From the NCBI GenBank assembly GCA_022013635.1, contig JAKLPX010000262.1, forward strand, positions 1 to 8,220: DNA of 8,220 nucleotides, read 5' to 3'. Source of the DNA: Candidatus Delongbacteria bacterium. GTDB taxonomy: Bacteria > UBA4055. The position numbers and the translations under genes are program-made. The notes under the pieces were generated by a model. It saw only the letters and a program-made list of their open reading frames with translations. It was not told the origin of the DNA and searched no databases. Numbering within the stretch: the first letter of the stretch is position 1; every line of letters begins with the position of its first letter. This document shows, piece by piece, positions 1 to 6,165 of the stretch.

Positions 1-105
1 AAAAATATTATCAGGATTAAAGCTGAGAGATCCGGGAACGGAGATAATGAAATTATACCGCTTGACATCCAGCCGAAACTGTTTGATGACTCGGAAGAAA
101 AATGA
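1..105 (+). CDS. C-terminal end of an unidentified protein (5' partial)
   Basis: The first frame is open from base 1 to a TGA at 103-105, giving 34 residues that end in an acidic tail (LFDDSEEK). Codon choice (many GAA, GAT, AAA, ATT, CCG) matches the confirmed genes of the window. The second frame is also open here, but its product is rich in Arg, Ser and Cys and has less typical codons, so the first frame is preferred. The stop lies 28 nt before the start of the propeller gene, so the two are probably co-transcribed. No domain can be recognised in so short a piece. A Tol/Pal-type neighbour is conceivable because the next gene is TolB-like, but nothing in these residues shows it. Confidence 0.55.
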   Translation, partial: KNIIRIKAERSGNGDNEIIPLDIQPKLFDDSEEK

Positions 106-123
106 ATCGCGAAATTAATGTAT

Positions 124-128
124 GGGGG
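124..128 (+). promoter_or_regulatory. Ribosome binding site that decides the start of the propeller gene
   Basis: A GGGGG run (then T) sits five bases before the ATG at 134. It overlaps the alternative ATG at 122, which has no purine-rich stretch at a suitable distance. The site therefore supports the start at 134, which also places a Lys-Arg pair directly at the beginning of the signal peptide. Confidence 0.6.
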
Positions 129-133
129 TATTT

Positions 134-1684
134 ATGAAAAGAATAGGAATGTTAATAATAATATTCGCCGCATTTCTTTATGCTCAGTCGCTTTTCGATA
201 TGGGTGTTGCTTCGGATGATAAGGCAGAAAACAGCGAGATTCTAAATATCGAAACTGCAAATATTGACTCTGCCGAAGAAGATACATATTCGAAGATGCG
301 TATTTTTTTAGAAAATATCTTTGACGGAAAAAATGTCAATACGGAAGATATTATCGCAGGTGACGATCCCGAATTGAACGGGTATATTTCAAACATTCAA
401 ATTGCGCCTTTTGACAATAACATTATAAGTTTTGAAGTTACAGCTCCGGGAGATCCGTCTGTAAAGCTGGTTCTATATAATATTGAATCTCAGTTTGTGA
501 TGCGGATATCCGCTATTGAAGATTATGAGCAGAATATTAAAATGATACCATTTCCTGTAAAAGAGATGGGAGCAAATTGGCATCCGTCAAAAAATATATT
601 TGTTTTTTATTCTAACGGCTACGAAAATAGAGAACAGCTGTTCGTTGTTGAGGTTTTGGACCCTCATCTTATGGACGAATCAGGCATAAAAATTTCAAGG
701 ATTGATTTTGAAGAACCGAAAGGGACGGTAAACAGTTGTTTATATCCGGACTTCAACTCGACTGGAGACGATATTTATTTTACCGTAAAAATTCAGAAAG
801 AGGATATAAAACAGAAATATAACAAGGCGTATAATATTGCTGTTGCAGATAATATTCTGCAATACAAAGAAACCGGTTTTTCAAAAGTTAAATACGATTT
901 GATGTTTAATAAAAAACACGATCAAATAAAGCCGGTTTGCTCTCCTGCAGATCCGAATGTTTTTGCATACATTTCGCATAAAAAGGAAGTGAAAGACGGG
1001 TATGGATATGCGAATTATTACATCATTGTTTATAACAGATCGAACAAAACAGGCGTAATTGTAGATAATTTATCGGGATTTACAGATTATCCTTTCCAAT
1101 GGAGCCCAACCGGAAATAATTTATTTTATTGCAATGCTTTATCACTATCGAAAACATCTAAAAAATTCAGAGATAAAAGAATCAATAAAATCAATCTTCA
1201 GGTCGCTGAAATAGGGATAGAAACGGACAAAATCACTTCAAACATAGAAAAAAATGCAAATTCCGAGGTTATAATGGGCGATGTGGCTACAAAAGACAAA
1301 GGTATGGCTTTTGTGGGCGACAATATGGTGCTAATGGCTAAATTCGATCCCTATGAATCTATTTTTTTGGTAGATATGAATAAATGGAAAGCGAATACCG
1401 GTTTTTATGTAAAGCAATTGCCGATTGCGCAGGATAACGATTTTCCTGTTCTTGCAAATGACGGTTTTATATTTTTGAAATACGAATGTTTTAAAACTGC
1501 TACGGTCAGCTCTATATGCAAAATTCCTTACGAGCCTAAAATTGACGAAGAAGCTTTGAAGGCAAAGGAAGAAAGGCGAAAGAACAGAAAAAGCAAGAAA
1601 GCCAAAAAAGCACTGGAAGAATCCGTTCCCGAACAGGCGGCCGAACCCGTTGAGGAAGTTCCTGCAGAAGTACCTGCAGAATAG
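134..1684 (+). CDS. Exported TolB-like (PD40/WD40-type) beta-propeller protein
   Basis: This 516-residue protein starts with a typical signal peptide: Met-Lys-Arg, a hydrophobic core at about residues 4-16, and a likely signal peptidase I site near Ala17. A Ser/Glu/Asp-rich linker follows to about residue 80. From about 85 to 460 there are recurring blade-like units of the form hydrophobic-x-W/F-S/H-P-x-x-N-x-hydrophobic-x-Y/F. Examples are ANWHPSKNIFVFYS (147-160), PVCSPADPNVFAYIS (267-281) and FQWSPTGNNLFYCN (321-334), with weaker copies near 85-115, 203-220 and 388-415. This is the pattern of the PD40 repeats of TolB and related periplasmic propellers. The last 45 residues are first Lys/Arg-rich and then Glu/Pro/Ala-rich, ending in VPAEVPAE, encoded by a 12-nt tandem repeat at 1658-1681. 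It lacks enough context to be called TolB proper; periplasmic location is inferred and the partner is unknown. Confidence 0.75.
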   Translation: MKRIGMLIIIFAAFLYAQSLFDMGVASDDKAENSEILNIETANIDSAEEDTYSKMRIFLENIFDGKNVNTEDIIAGDDPELNGYISNIQIAPFDNNIISFEVTAPGDPSVKLVLYNIESQFVMRISAIEDYEQNIKMIPFPVKEMGANWHPSKNIFVFYSNGYENREQLFVVEVLDPHLMDESGIKISRIDFEEPKGTVNSCLYPDFNSTGDDIYFTVKIQKEDIKQKYNKAYNIAVADNILQYKETGFSKVKYDLMFNKKHDQIKPVCSPADPNVFAYISHKKEVKDGYGYANYYIIVYNRSNKTGVIVDNLSGFTDYPFQWSPTGNNLFYCNALSLSKTSKKFRDKRINKINLQVAEIGIETDKITSNIEKNANSEVIMGDVATKDKGMAFVGDNMVLMAKFDPYESIFLVDMNKWKANTGFYVKQLPIAQDNDFPVLANDGFIFLKYECFKTATVSSICKIPYEPKIDEEALKAKEERRKNRKSKKAKKALEESVPEQAAEPVEEVPAEVPAE

Positions 1685-1716
1685 TTCGGTTTCTTTTCAG
1701 AACACTTCCGAATTTT
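1683..1716 (+). terminator. Possible weak terminator after the propeller gene
   Basis: AGTTCGG at 1683-1689 can pair with CCGAATT at 1708-1714 (seven pairs, one of them G-T) around an 18-nt loop. Only a short T run (1713-1716) follows, and part of it is used in the stem. The position right at the stop codon fits a terminator, but the stem is short and the loop large, so this is tentative. Confidence 0.25.
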
Positions 1717-1736
1717 ACAAGAGAATTAGTAAGACT

Positions 1737-1763
1737 TTAGACGAAAGTTAGACGAACTTAGAC
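1737..1763 (+). repeat. Three short direct repeats of TTAGAC(GAA)
   Basis: TTAGACGAA occurs at 1737-1745 and 1748-1756, and TTAGAC again at 1758-1763. The offsets are 11 and 10 bases, close to one turn of the helix, so the copies would lie on the same DNA face. This could be a protein-binding array or leftover repeat sequence. It lies about 300 bases upstream of the presumed ffh promoter. Confidence 0.5.
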
Positions 1764-1989
1764 TTTTCCCTTAAACCTCGCGAACGGCGTAATCGTCTCC
1801 GCGTCAACGATAATATCCTCGAATTCCTTGTTCGCCGGAAAGAGCCTCGAAAGACTTATCCTCAACCGTACTCAGATTAGGTATTCGTATAATTCTCCGA
1901 TTGCGAAGAAACTGCGGACAATTTTTTATGAGAGCTATGAATTTGTTCTTAAAGTGAAGGAAAGTCAGGTGAATAAGAGGGCGCATCTT
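1762..1989 (+). pseudogene. Possible gene fossil: coding-like stretch with no start
   Basis: After a TAG at 1759-1761 the frame is open for 76 codons to a TGA at 1990-1992. The second half (about 1840-1989) has the look of real coding DNA here: purine-rich first positions, codons such as GAA, AAA, AAG, TAT and ATT, and a plausible peptide (for example AKKLRTIFYESYEF). No ATG occurs in the frame, no ribosome binding site was found, and I recognise no family. The same frame is open again after the TGA to a TAA at 2047-2049. A decayed gene or transposase fragment is possible; chance openness is also possible, as the stretch is short. Confidence 0.25.
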
Positions 1990-2034
1990 TGAAAGATTAA
2001 GGGAAAAAGTGGGTCGGGTTCTCAAAGTTCGTTC

Positions 2035-2063
2035 TTGCAATTTGCATAAGTTTTCTTTATATT
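2035..2063 (+). promoter_or_regulatory. Likely sigma-70-type promoter for the ffh operon
   Basis: TTGCAA at 2035-2040 and TATATT at 2058-2063 are separated by exactly 17 bases, a good fit to the -35/-10 consensus (TTGACA, TATAAT). Transcription would start near 2070, about 46 bases before the ffh start codon. A second TATAAT at 2095-2100 has no good -35 partner at the right distance. The prediction rests on consensus only. Confidence 0.45.
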
Positions 2064-2070
2064 CGCAATT

Positions 2071-2084
2071 CCTTAGAAATAAGG
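2071..2084 (+). other. Small hairpin with GAAA loop in the ffh leader
   Basis: CCTTA (2071-2075), GAAA (2076-2079) and TAAGG (2080-2084) form a five-pair stem closed by a GNRA-type tetraloop. If the predicted promoter is right, this would be the very 5' end of the mRNA, where such hairpins can protect the transcript. No T run follows directly, so it is not a terminator. Confidence 0.4.
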
Positions 2085-2115
2085 ATTATTATTATATAAT
2101 AACTCTGAGAGACTT

Positions 2116-3462
2116 ATGTTTGAAGAGCTGAGCGGAAAGCTCGAATCTATATTTAAGACGCTGAAAGGCCAGCACAGGATATCCGAGGATAATATCAAGG
2201 CGGCATTGCGCGAAGTCAGGGTAGCTTTGCTGGAAGCGGATGTGAACTATAATGTTGTCAAGGATTTTATAAATAAGGTAAAAGACAGAGCGATCGGGGA
2301 AAAGGTTTATGAGAAGATCACTCCCGGTCAGCTGATTATTAAATTTATCCACGAAGAACTTGTCAGAGTGCTTGGCGGAGGAACGAGCGAAGTAGAATTT
2401 CAGAAGAGCGGACCCACAATCATAATGATGTGCGGTCTTCAGGGTTCGGGTAAAACTACTCACACAGCCAAACTTGCAAATTATTTCAGGAAAAGAAATA
2501 AGAAGCATCCTCTGATGGTTGCCGCGGATATTTACCGGCCTGCCGCAATTGATCAGTTGATAACCTTGGGAAGGCAGTTGAATATCCCTGTTTACTCTGA
2601 GGATAACAAAAATGTACCTGAGATATGTAAAAATTCTATAGAATTTGCGAAGCAAAATAAACATGACCTTATAATTTTGGATACCGCCGGAAGGCTTCAC
2701 ATTGACGAAGGCATGATGAACGAGCTTATTCTGGTTAAAGAAGCCGTTTCGCCGCATGAAATTCTTTTCGTAGCCGACAGCATGATAGGTCAGGATGCCG
2801 TTACCACAGCGACTGAATTTAATCAGAAAATGAATTTTGACGGTGTTATACTGACAAAGATGGACGGAGATTCCAGGGGCGGTGCCGCTTTGTCTATCAG
2901 AGAAGTTACAGGAAAACCGATCAAATTTGTAGGTACAGGCGAGAAACTCGATGAAATCGAATCGTTTCATCCCGACAGACTTGCCCAGAGAATTCTGGGT
3001 ATGGGCGATATTCTGACCCTGGTCGAAAAGGCTCAGGACAATATGGATCAGGTTGAAGCGGAAAGGCTCGCGAAAAAACTCGAAAAGGAAGATTTTACTT
3101 ATGACGATTTTCTTTCTCAAATAAAGCAGATAAAAAGAATGGGTTCAATTAAATCAATGCTGAAACTGATGCCCGGCATCGGAAATAAACTTGACTCGAT
3201 GGATATAGACGAAGGCGCGTTTGTAAAAATTGAAGCGATAATTCATTCCATGACAAGAAAAGAAAGAAACAGGCCGAATTTACTTAACGGCTCAAGGAAA
3301 CTGCGGATAGCTAAAGGCTCTGGAAGAAGCGTTCAGGAAATCAATCAACTTATGAAACAATTCGAACAAATGAATATGATGATGAGACAAATCAGAAAAA
3401 TAGGATTTGATAAATTAGCAAAAGGTATGTTTAGAGGACAGCCCTCCAAACGGCCGTATTAA
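2116..3462 (+). CDS. ffh: Signal recognition particle protein Ffh (SRP54 GTPase)
   Basis: Ffh binds the 4.5S/SRP RNA and signal sequences of nascent membrane and exported proteins, and docks with the receptor FtsY through its GTPase domain. The 448-residue product has the whole family layout. It starts with an N domain with ALLEADV at 37-43. The G domain follows, with the P-loop GLQGSGKTT (107-115), DTAGR (189-193), TKMDGDSRGG (247-256) and GTGEK (273-277). A Met-rich M domain comes from about 300, with the LMPGIG segment (351-356) and the RNA-binding SRKLRIAKGSG motif (393-403). Length is normal. The start at 2116 aligns with the usual MF(D/E)xL beginning, although the site before it (GAGAGA, 2107-2112) is close and only moderate. 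It is the first gene of the cluster leading to rplS, an arrangement known from many bacteria. Confidence 0.98.
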   Translation: MFEELSGKLESIFKTLKGQHRISEDNIKAALREVRVALLEADVNYNVVKDFINKVKDRAIGEKVYEKITPGQLIIKFIHEELVRVLGGGTSEVEFQKSGPTIIMMCGLQGSGKTTHTAKLANYFRKRNKKHPLMVAADIYRPAAIDQLITLGRQLNIPVYSEDNKNVPEICKNSIEFAKQNKHDLIILDTAGRLHIDEGMMNELILVKEAVSPHEILFVADSMIGQDAVTTATEFNQKMNFDGVILTKMDGDSRGGAALSIREVTGKPIKFVGTGEKLDEIESFHPDRLAQRILGMGDILTLVEKAQDNMDQVEAERLAKKLEKEDFTYDDFLSQIKQIKRMGSIKSMLKLMPGIGNKLDSMDIDEGAFVKIEAIIHSMTRKERNRPNLLNGSRKLRIAKGSGRSVQEINQLMKQFEQMNMMMRQIRKIGFDKLAKGMFRGQPSKRPY

Positions 3463-3476
3463 ATTGTGTAATGGGC

Positions 3477-3498
3477 ATTCAGGATTGGTACCCTGAGT
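3477..3498 (+). other. Possible hairpin in the ffh-rpsP gap
   Basis: ATTCAGG (3477-3483) can pair with CCTGAGT (3492-3498) with one T-G pair around an eight-base loop. No T run follows, so it is not a standard terminator. It lies in the 74-nt gap before the rpsP ribosome binding site and could be a processing or stability element, or chance. Confidence 0.2.
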
Positions 3499-3527
3499 AC
3501 TCATTAAATTACATAAAAACAAAAACC

Positions 3528-3533
3528 GGAGGA
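3528..3533 (+). promoter_or_regulatory. Strong ribosome binding site that decides the rpsP start
   Basis: GGAGGA ends three bases before the ATG at 3537. It is the best Shine-Dalgarno match near any start in the window and excludes an in-frame ATG at 3471, which lies only eight bases after the ffh stop codon and has no such site. Confidence 0.75.
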
Positions 3534-3536
3534 ACA

Positions 3537-4079
3537 ATGGTAAAACTAAGAATGACCAGATTGGGAAAGAAGAAAACCCCTTTCTACAGAATCATAGCTA
3601 TAGACTCCAGAAAGAGAAGAGACGGGGACTATATCGAAAAATTGGGGTTCTACGACCCCATAGCGTCAGGGCAAGCCGAAAGACTGAAAATTGATGCGGA
3701 AAAAGCTATCAAATGGCTTTTGGACGGAGCTCAACCGTCGCCTACAGTCAAAAATCTTTTCAGTGAAGAAGGTATCATGTTAAGATATGATATGACGAGA
3801 AGACTGAAAAAAGAAAGAGTCGAAAGCACCGACAAAAACGGTAAAAAAGTAATAAAATATATTGCCGTTACGGACGAAAACGGTAATCCTGTAAGAAAAT
3901 ACAGCTGCGAACAGGTTGAAGATGCTTATAAAAACTGGATTGTCGCAAAAGACAAAAAGAAAACAGCAAAAAAGGTTGAGAAGAAAACTCTTTCCAAAAA
4001 AGCTAAGGCAAAAATAGAAGCAGAAAAGAAAGCCGCGGAAGCCGCTAAAAATGCGCCAAAGACTGATAATCCTGCTTAA
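3537..4079 (+). CDS. rpsP: 30S ribosomal protein bS16, long form
   Basis: bS16 is an early-binding 16S rRNA protein needed for 30S assembly. The first 80 residues are the conserved core: MVKLRMTRLGKKKTPFYRI at the start, DSRKRRDG (23-30), the LGFYDP turn (36-41) and the GAQPSPTVKNLFSEEG segment (64-79). At 180 residues the protein is about twice the usual 80-90. The extra part has a region at 85-137 that contains two related units, TDKNGKKVIKY (98-108) and TDENGNPVRKY (112-122), followed by a Lys/Ala/Glu-rich, probably helical tail to the end. Long bS16 with such a tail is known in Bacteroidota, which I use as a lineage hint. The start at 3537 is set by the GGAGGA site and gives the standard N-terminus. 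Confidence 0.96.
   Translation: MVKLRMTRLGKKKTPFYRIIAIDSRKRRDGDYIEKLGFYDPIASGQAERLKIDAEKAIKWLLDGAQPSPTVKNLFSEEGIMLRYDMTRRLKKERVESTDKNGKKVIKYIAVTDENGNPVRKYSCEQVEDAYKNWIVAKDKKKTAKKVEKKTLSKKAKAKIEAEKKAAEAAKNAPKTDNPA
3828..3902 (+). repeat. Internal tandem duplication within the rpsP extension
   Basis: The 33 bases at 3828-3860 and at 3870-3902 match at 25 positions with a period of 42 bases, and the encoded units share seven of eleven residues (T, D, N, G, V, K, Y). The similarity at both DNA and protein level suggests duplication of a beta-hairpin-like unit inside the lineage-specific part of bS16. Confidence 0.5.
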
Positions 4080-4088
4080 AGGTAAACG

Positions 4089-4616
4089 ATGATCAATCCC
4101 GAGGACTATATATTTGTCGGTAAAATAGGTAAGACAATCGGAATTAACGGCTCTTTGACAATAGTACCATTGACTTCATTTCCGGAAAGATTTGAGAAAA
4201 TGAAAAGCTTTTTTCTGACAAAAGAAAAAAAGACTCCATTTGAATTGACAATATCTAAAATAGAATACTTAAATAAGATAATTACCGTTAAATTCAAGGA
4301 TATTGATTCAGAAGAAAAAGCTAAAACTCTTATCGGCTACAGGATAACCGTTCATAAAAAAGACCGGTTTGAACTTCCGAAAGATTATTATTACATTGAA
4401 GATTTGATAGGATGCGAAGTTTTTGATCTGAAAGGAAATCTGATAGGTAAAATGAAAAGTGTGACCGAAATGTCATCGAACGACATTTATGTGGTTGATC
4501 ACAAGGGGAAAGAAGTCCTTATACCTGCGATATCGCAGTTCATAAAGGATATTGACATAGAAAACAAACGGATAAAAGCGTCTTTAATTGATGGGATGTT
4601 GCCCGATGAAAATTGA
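4089..4616 (+). CDS. rimM: Ribosome maturation factor RimM
   Basis: RimM assists late assembly of the 30S head and binds uS19. The 175-residue product has the usual two parts. An N-terminal RimM barrel holds the VGKIGKTIGINGSL motif (10-23). A C-terminal PRC-barrel starts with the YYYIEDLIGCEVFD segment (about 99-112) and contains SNDIYVVDHKGKEVLIPA (128-145). The family's usual GKxHGIxG motif reads GKTIGINGS here, so the commonly conserved His is Ile or Thr depending on alignment; the rest of the fold is intact. The gene starts nine bases after rpsP, with its AAAGGT ribosome binding site overlapping the rpsP stop codon, which points to coupled translation. It overlaps the start of trmD by 11 bases, as is common for this pair. 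Confidence 0.95.
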   Translation: MINPEDYIFVGKIGKTIGINGSLTIVPLTSFPERFEKMKSFFLTKEKKTPFELTISKIEYLNKIITVKFKDIDSEEKAKTLIGYRITVHKKDRFELPKDYYYIEDLIGCEVFDLKGNLIGKMKSVTEMSSNDIYVVDHKGKEVLIPAISQFIKDIDIENKRIKASLIDGMLPDEN

Positions 4617-5289
4617 TATAATAACGGCTTTGCCTGAGCTTCTTACGAGTTATTTGAATAACTCCATATTGAAGATCGGCTCCGAGAAAGGTCTTTTGAA
4701 GATCGGTATTCACGATTTGAGAAACTGGACAAACGATAAGCACAGAACCGTTGACGATTCTCCTTATGGAGGCGGCCCCGGGATGATAATGAAAATCGAA
4801 CCCTTTGTAAAAGCTATACGCGATTTAAAAAAGAATGATTCGATAGTTATTATGCCTACACCGTCCGGAGAGACATATAATCAAAAAACGGCTCGGCAAT
4901 TGTCTTATGAAGAACATCTGATAATTATTTGCGGGCATTACAAAGGCATTGACGGCAGAATAGAAAATTTCGTTGATAAATTGATATCAATCGGAGACTT
5001 TATTCTGACGGGAGGCGAACTTCCCGCGGCGATTATAACCGATTCCGTTTGCAGATTAATTCCGGGCGTAATTTCGGATATTGAGTCGGCAAATTCGGAT
5101 TCTTTTGAGAACGATTTGCTGGACTGCGATTATTTCACCAGACCGCCGGTATTTGAAAATTACGCTGTTCCCGAAGTTTTGATTTCAGGAAATCATAAAG
5201 CTATTAACGAATGGCGGAAAAATGATTCTGTTGAAAAAACAAAAAACAGAAGACCGGATTTAATTGAAATATTTAATAAATTAAAATAA
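4606..5289 (+). CDS. trmD: tRNA (guanine-N1-)-methyltransferase TrmD
   Basis: TrmD methylates N1 of G37 next to the anticodon using S-adenosylmethionine and so prevents +1 frameshifting; it is a trefoil-knot SPOUT enzyme acting as a dimer. The 227-residue product begins MKIDIITALPEL and carries HRTVDD (46-51), YGGGPGM (54-60), GHYKGIDGR (110-118), SIGDFILTGGELP (128-140) and SGNHKAINEWR (194-204). Counting against E. coli TrmD, Arg150 matches the catalytic Arg154 and Asp165 matches Asp169. Lys113 stands where E. coli has Glu116. The start at 4606 is chosen because it gives the family's N-terminus; an ATG 18 bases earlier would add an unusual MGCCPM stretch. Its first 11 bases overlap rimM, so its translation is probably coupled, with GGGA at 4593-4596 as the likely ribosome binding site. 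Confidence 0.97.
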   Translation: MKIDIITALPELLTSYLNNSILKIGSEKGLLKIGIHDLRNWTNDKHRTVDDSPYGGGPGMIMKIEPFVKAIRDLKKNDSIVIMPTPSGETYNQKTARQLSYEEHLIIICGHYKGIDGRIENFVDKLISIGDFILTGGELPAAIITDSVCRLIPGVISDIESANSDSFENDLLDCDYFTRPPVFENYAVPEVLISGNHKAINEWRKNDSVEKTKNRRPDLIEIFNKLK

Positions 5290-5301
5290 AGAGGTAGCAA
5301 G

Positions 5302-5652
5302 ATGGATAAGCTTAATTCTCTACATAGCGAGCAAATCGTGACCGACAGACCTGATTTTCATGCCGGCGACACTTTGGATGTGCATTTAAGGATTGTCGAA
5401 GGAAACAAGGAAAGAATCCAAGTATTTTCCGGCGTGGTAATACAAGTAAAAGGAACCGGCGTTGGTAAAACATTTACGATCAGAAAAATATCGAACGGAG
5501 TCGGCGTTGAGAAAATATTGCCGTTAAACTCTCCATTCATTGATAAAATCGTAAAAGTTAAGGAAGGTAAAGTAAGACAGGCAAGAATTTATTACTTCAG
5601 GGAAAGAAAGGGTAAATCTGCAAGAATCAAGGAAGTAAAAAAGGGTAAATAA
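5302..5652 (+). CDS. rplS: 50S ribosomal protein bL19
   Basis: bL19 sits at the subunit interface of the 50S particle and helps form intersubunit bridges. The 116-residue product is a normal-length family member. FHAGDTLDVHLRIVEGNKER (about 19-38) is the classic start of the fold, followed by QVFSGVVIQVKGTGVGKTFTIRKI, the GVGVEK turn (67-72) and the PLNSPFIDKIVKVKEGKVRQARIYYFRERKGKSARIKE end. The start has a GAGGT ribosome binding site (5291-5295) and lies 12 bases after trmD. It is the last gene of the cluster, and its stop codon runs directly into the terminator. Confidence 0.97.
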   Translation: MDKLNSLHSEQIVTDRPDFHAGDTLDVHLRIVEGNKERIQVFSGVVIQVKGTGVGKTFTIRKISNGVGVEKILPLNSPFIDKIVKVKEGKVRQARIYYFRERKGKSARIKEVKKGK

Positions 5653-5680
5653 AAAAAAGGCTGCGTTTGCAGCCTTTTTT
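5653..5680. terminator. Bidirectional rho-independent terminator between rplS and smpB
   Basis: GGCTGC (5659-5664), loop GTTT, and GCAGCC (5669-5674) form a six-pair GC-rich stem. It has a T run on each strand: TTTTTT at 5675-5680 for the plus strand and the complement of the A run at 5651-5658 for the minus strand. The rplS stop codon touches the left A run and the smpB stop codon (5679-5681) uses the last two T's of the right one, so one compact element ends two convergent units. Confidence 0.9.
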
Positions 5681-6152
5681 ATTTATTAAAAGATTTGACG
5701 ACTCTGTCGAGTTCTCTTTTTACTTCCCGTTCTTTTATCGTCTCTCTTTTTTCAAATTCCCTTTTACCTTTGCAGAGGCCTATTTCCATTTTAATTAAAT
5801 GCATTTTCCGATATATTCTTAAAGGAATTATAGTTAAGCCTGTATTATGTAGTTTGATCTGGAGTTTTTTTAATTCTCTTTTATTCAACAACAGTTTTCT
5901 TTTTCTTGTTGTTTCGTGATTAAATATATTTGCTTCCGCAAACTCGGAAACATGCATTCCGACGATAAATAATTCATTATCAAAAAACCTGGCGTAACTT
6001 TCCTTTAATGATACTTTGCCGGCTTTTATTGACTTAACTTCGCTGCCGACCAAAACGATGCCGGCTTCATATTTTTCTAATATTTCATAATCGTGATAAG
6101 CTTTTTTATTTTGAGCCAAATTTGTATTTGTATTCTTTTTCTCCGAACTCAT
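5679..6152 (-). CDS. smpB: SsrA (tmRNA)-binding protein SmpB
   Basis: SmpB binds tmRNA and brings it to ribosomes stalled on broken mRNA, where its C-terminal tail enters the empty mRNA channel. The 157-residue product has all family landmarks: LAQNKKAYHDYEI (12-24), the YEAGIVLVGSEVKSIKAGK stretch (28-46), SYARF (52-56), the FNHETTRKRKLLL region (77-89) and the tail motif KRETIKEREVKRELDR (135-150). The ten or so residues before LAQNKK are polar and variable, as is common. The start at 6152 has a modest AAAGGG site four bases away. It converges on rplS. Only 13 bases separate its start codon from a strong palindrome, so its promoter must lie upstream of or within that element, or it depends on readthrough. 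Confidence 0.96.
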   Translation of the reverse strand: MSSEKKNTNTNLAQNKKAYHDYEILEKYEAGIVLVGSEVKSIKAGKVSLKESYARFFDNELFIVGMHVSEFAEANIFNHETTRKRKLLLNKRELKKLQIKLHNTGLTIIPLRIYRKMHLIKMEIGLCKGKREFEKRETIKEREVKRELDRVVKSFNK

Positions 6153-6165
6153 TTTTCCCTTTTTT

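Larger units (their letters stand above)
1685..2115. other. 431-bp gap without an intact gene
   Basis: No complete gene with a start, a ribosome binding site and a recognisable product is seen on either strand. From left to right it holds the weak hairpin at the propeller gene's end, a cluster of three TTAGAC repeats (1737-1763), a coding-like open stretch without a start codon (1762-1989), and the likely promoter and leader of ffh (2035-2115). The middle third is less AT-rich to the eye than the flanks. I saw no match to the conserved cores of SRP RNA, tmRNA or RNase P RNA. Confidence 0.6.

Noticed and set aside
1990..1992. TGA at 1990 as a recoded stop (selenocysteine), joining 1762-1989 with 1993-2049
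   Set aside because: No conserved context, no start codon and no family; ordinary decay or chance is simpler. TGA also ends rimM and the upstream partial gene as a normal stop.
1804..2040. 78-codon open frame on the minus strand with an ATG at 2040
   Set aside because: No ribosome binding site, no recognisable product, and the codon pattern of the opposite strand in the same place looks more like coding DNA; it is best explained as its mirror.
1685..2115. A structural RNA gene (SRP RNA near ffh, or RNase P RNA) in the gap
   Set aside because: I looked for the SRP RNA core with its GGAA tetraloop region and the RNase P GAGGAAAGUC core in context. Only a chance GAAGGAAAGTC-like string near 1958-1968 was seen, without the flanking conserved segments.
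2092..3120. 342-codon open frame on the minus strand across ffh
   Set aside because: It lies antisense to an unmistakable, fully conserved ffh and encodes a Cys/Phe/His-rich product with no family character; a by-product of ffh codon bias.
3471..3536. Upstream in-frame ATG that would add 22 residues to bS16
   Set aside because: No ribosome binding site, and the family's standard N-terminus begins at 3537 with a strong GGAGGA site in front.
5695..5919. 74-codon open frame on the plus strand inside smpB
   Set aside because: Antisense to a clearly conserved smpB, Ser/Leu/Phe-rich, no ribosome binding site, and located just after a strong terminator.
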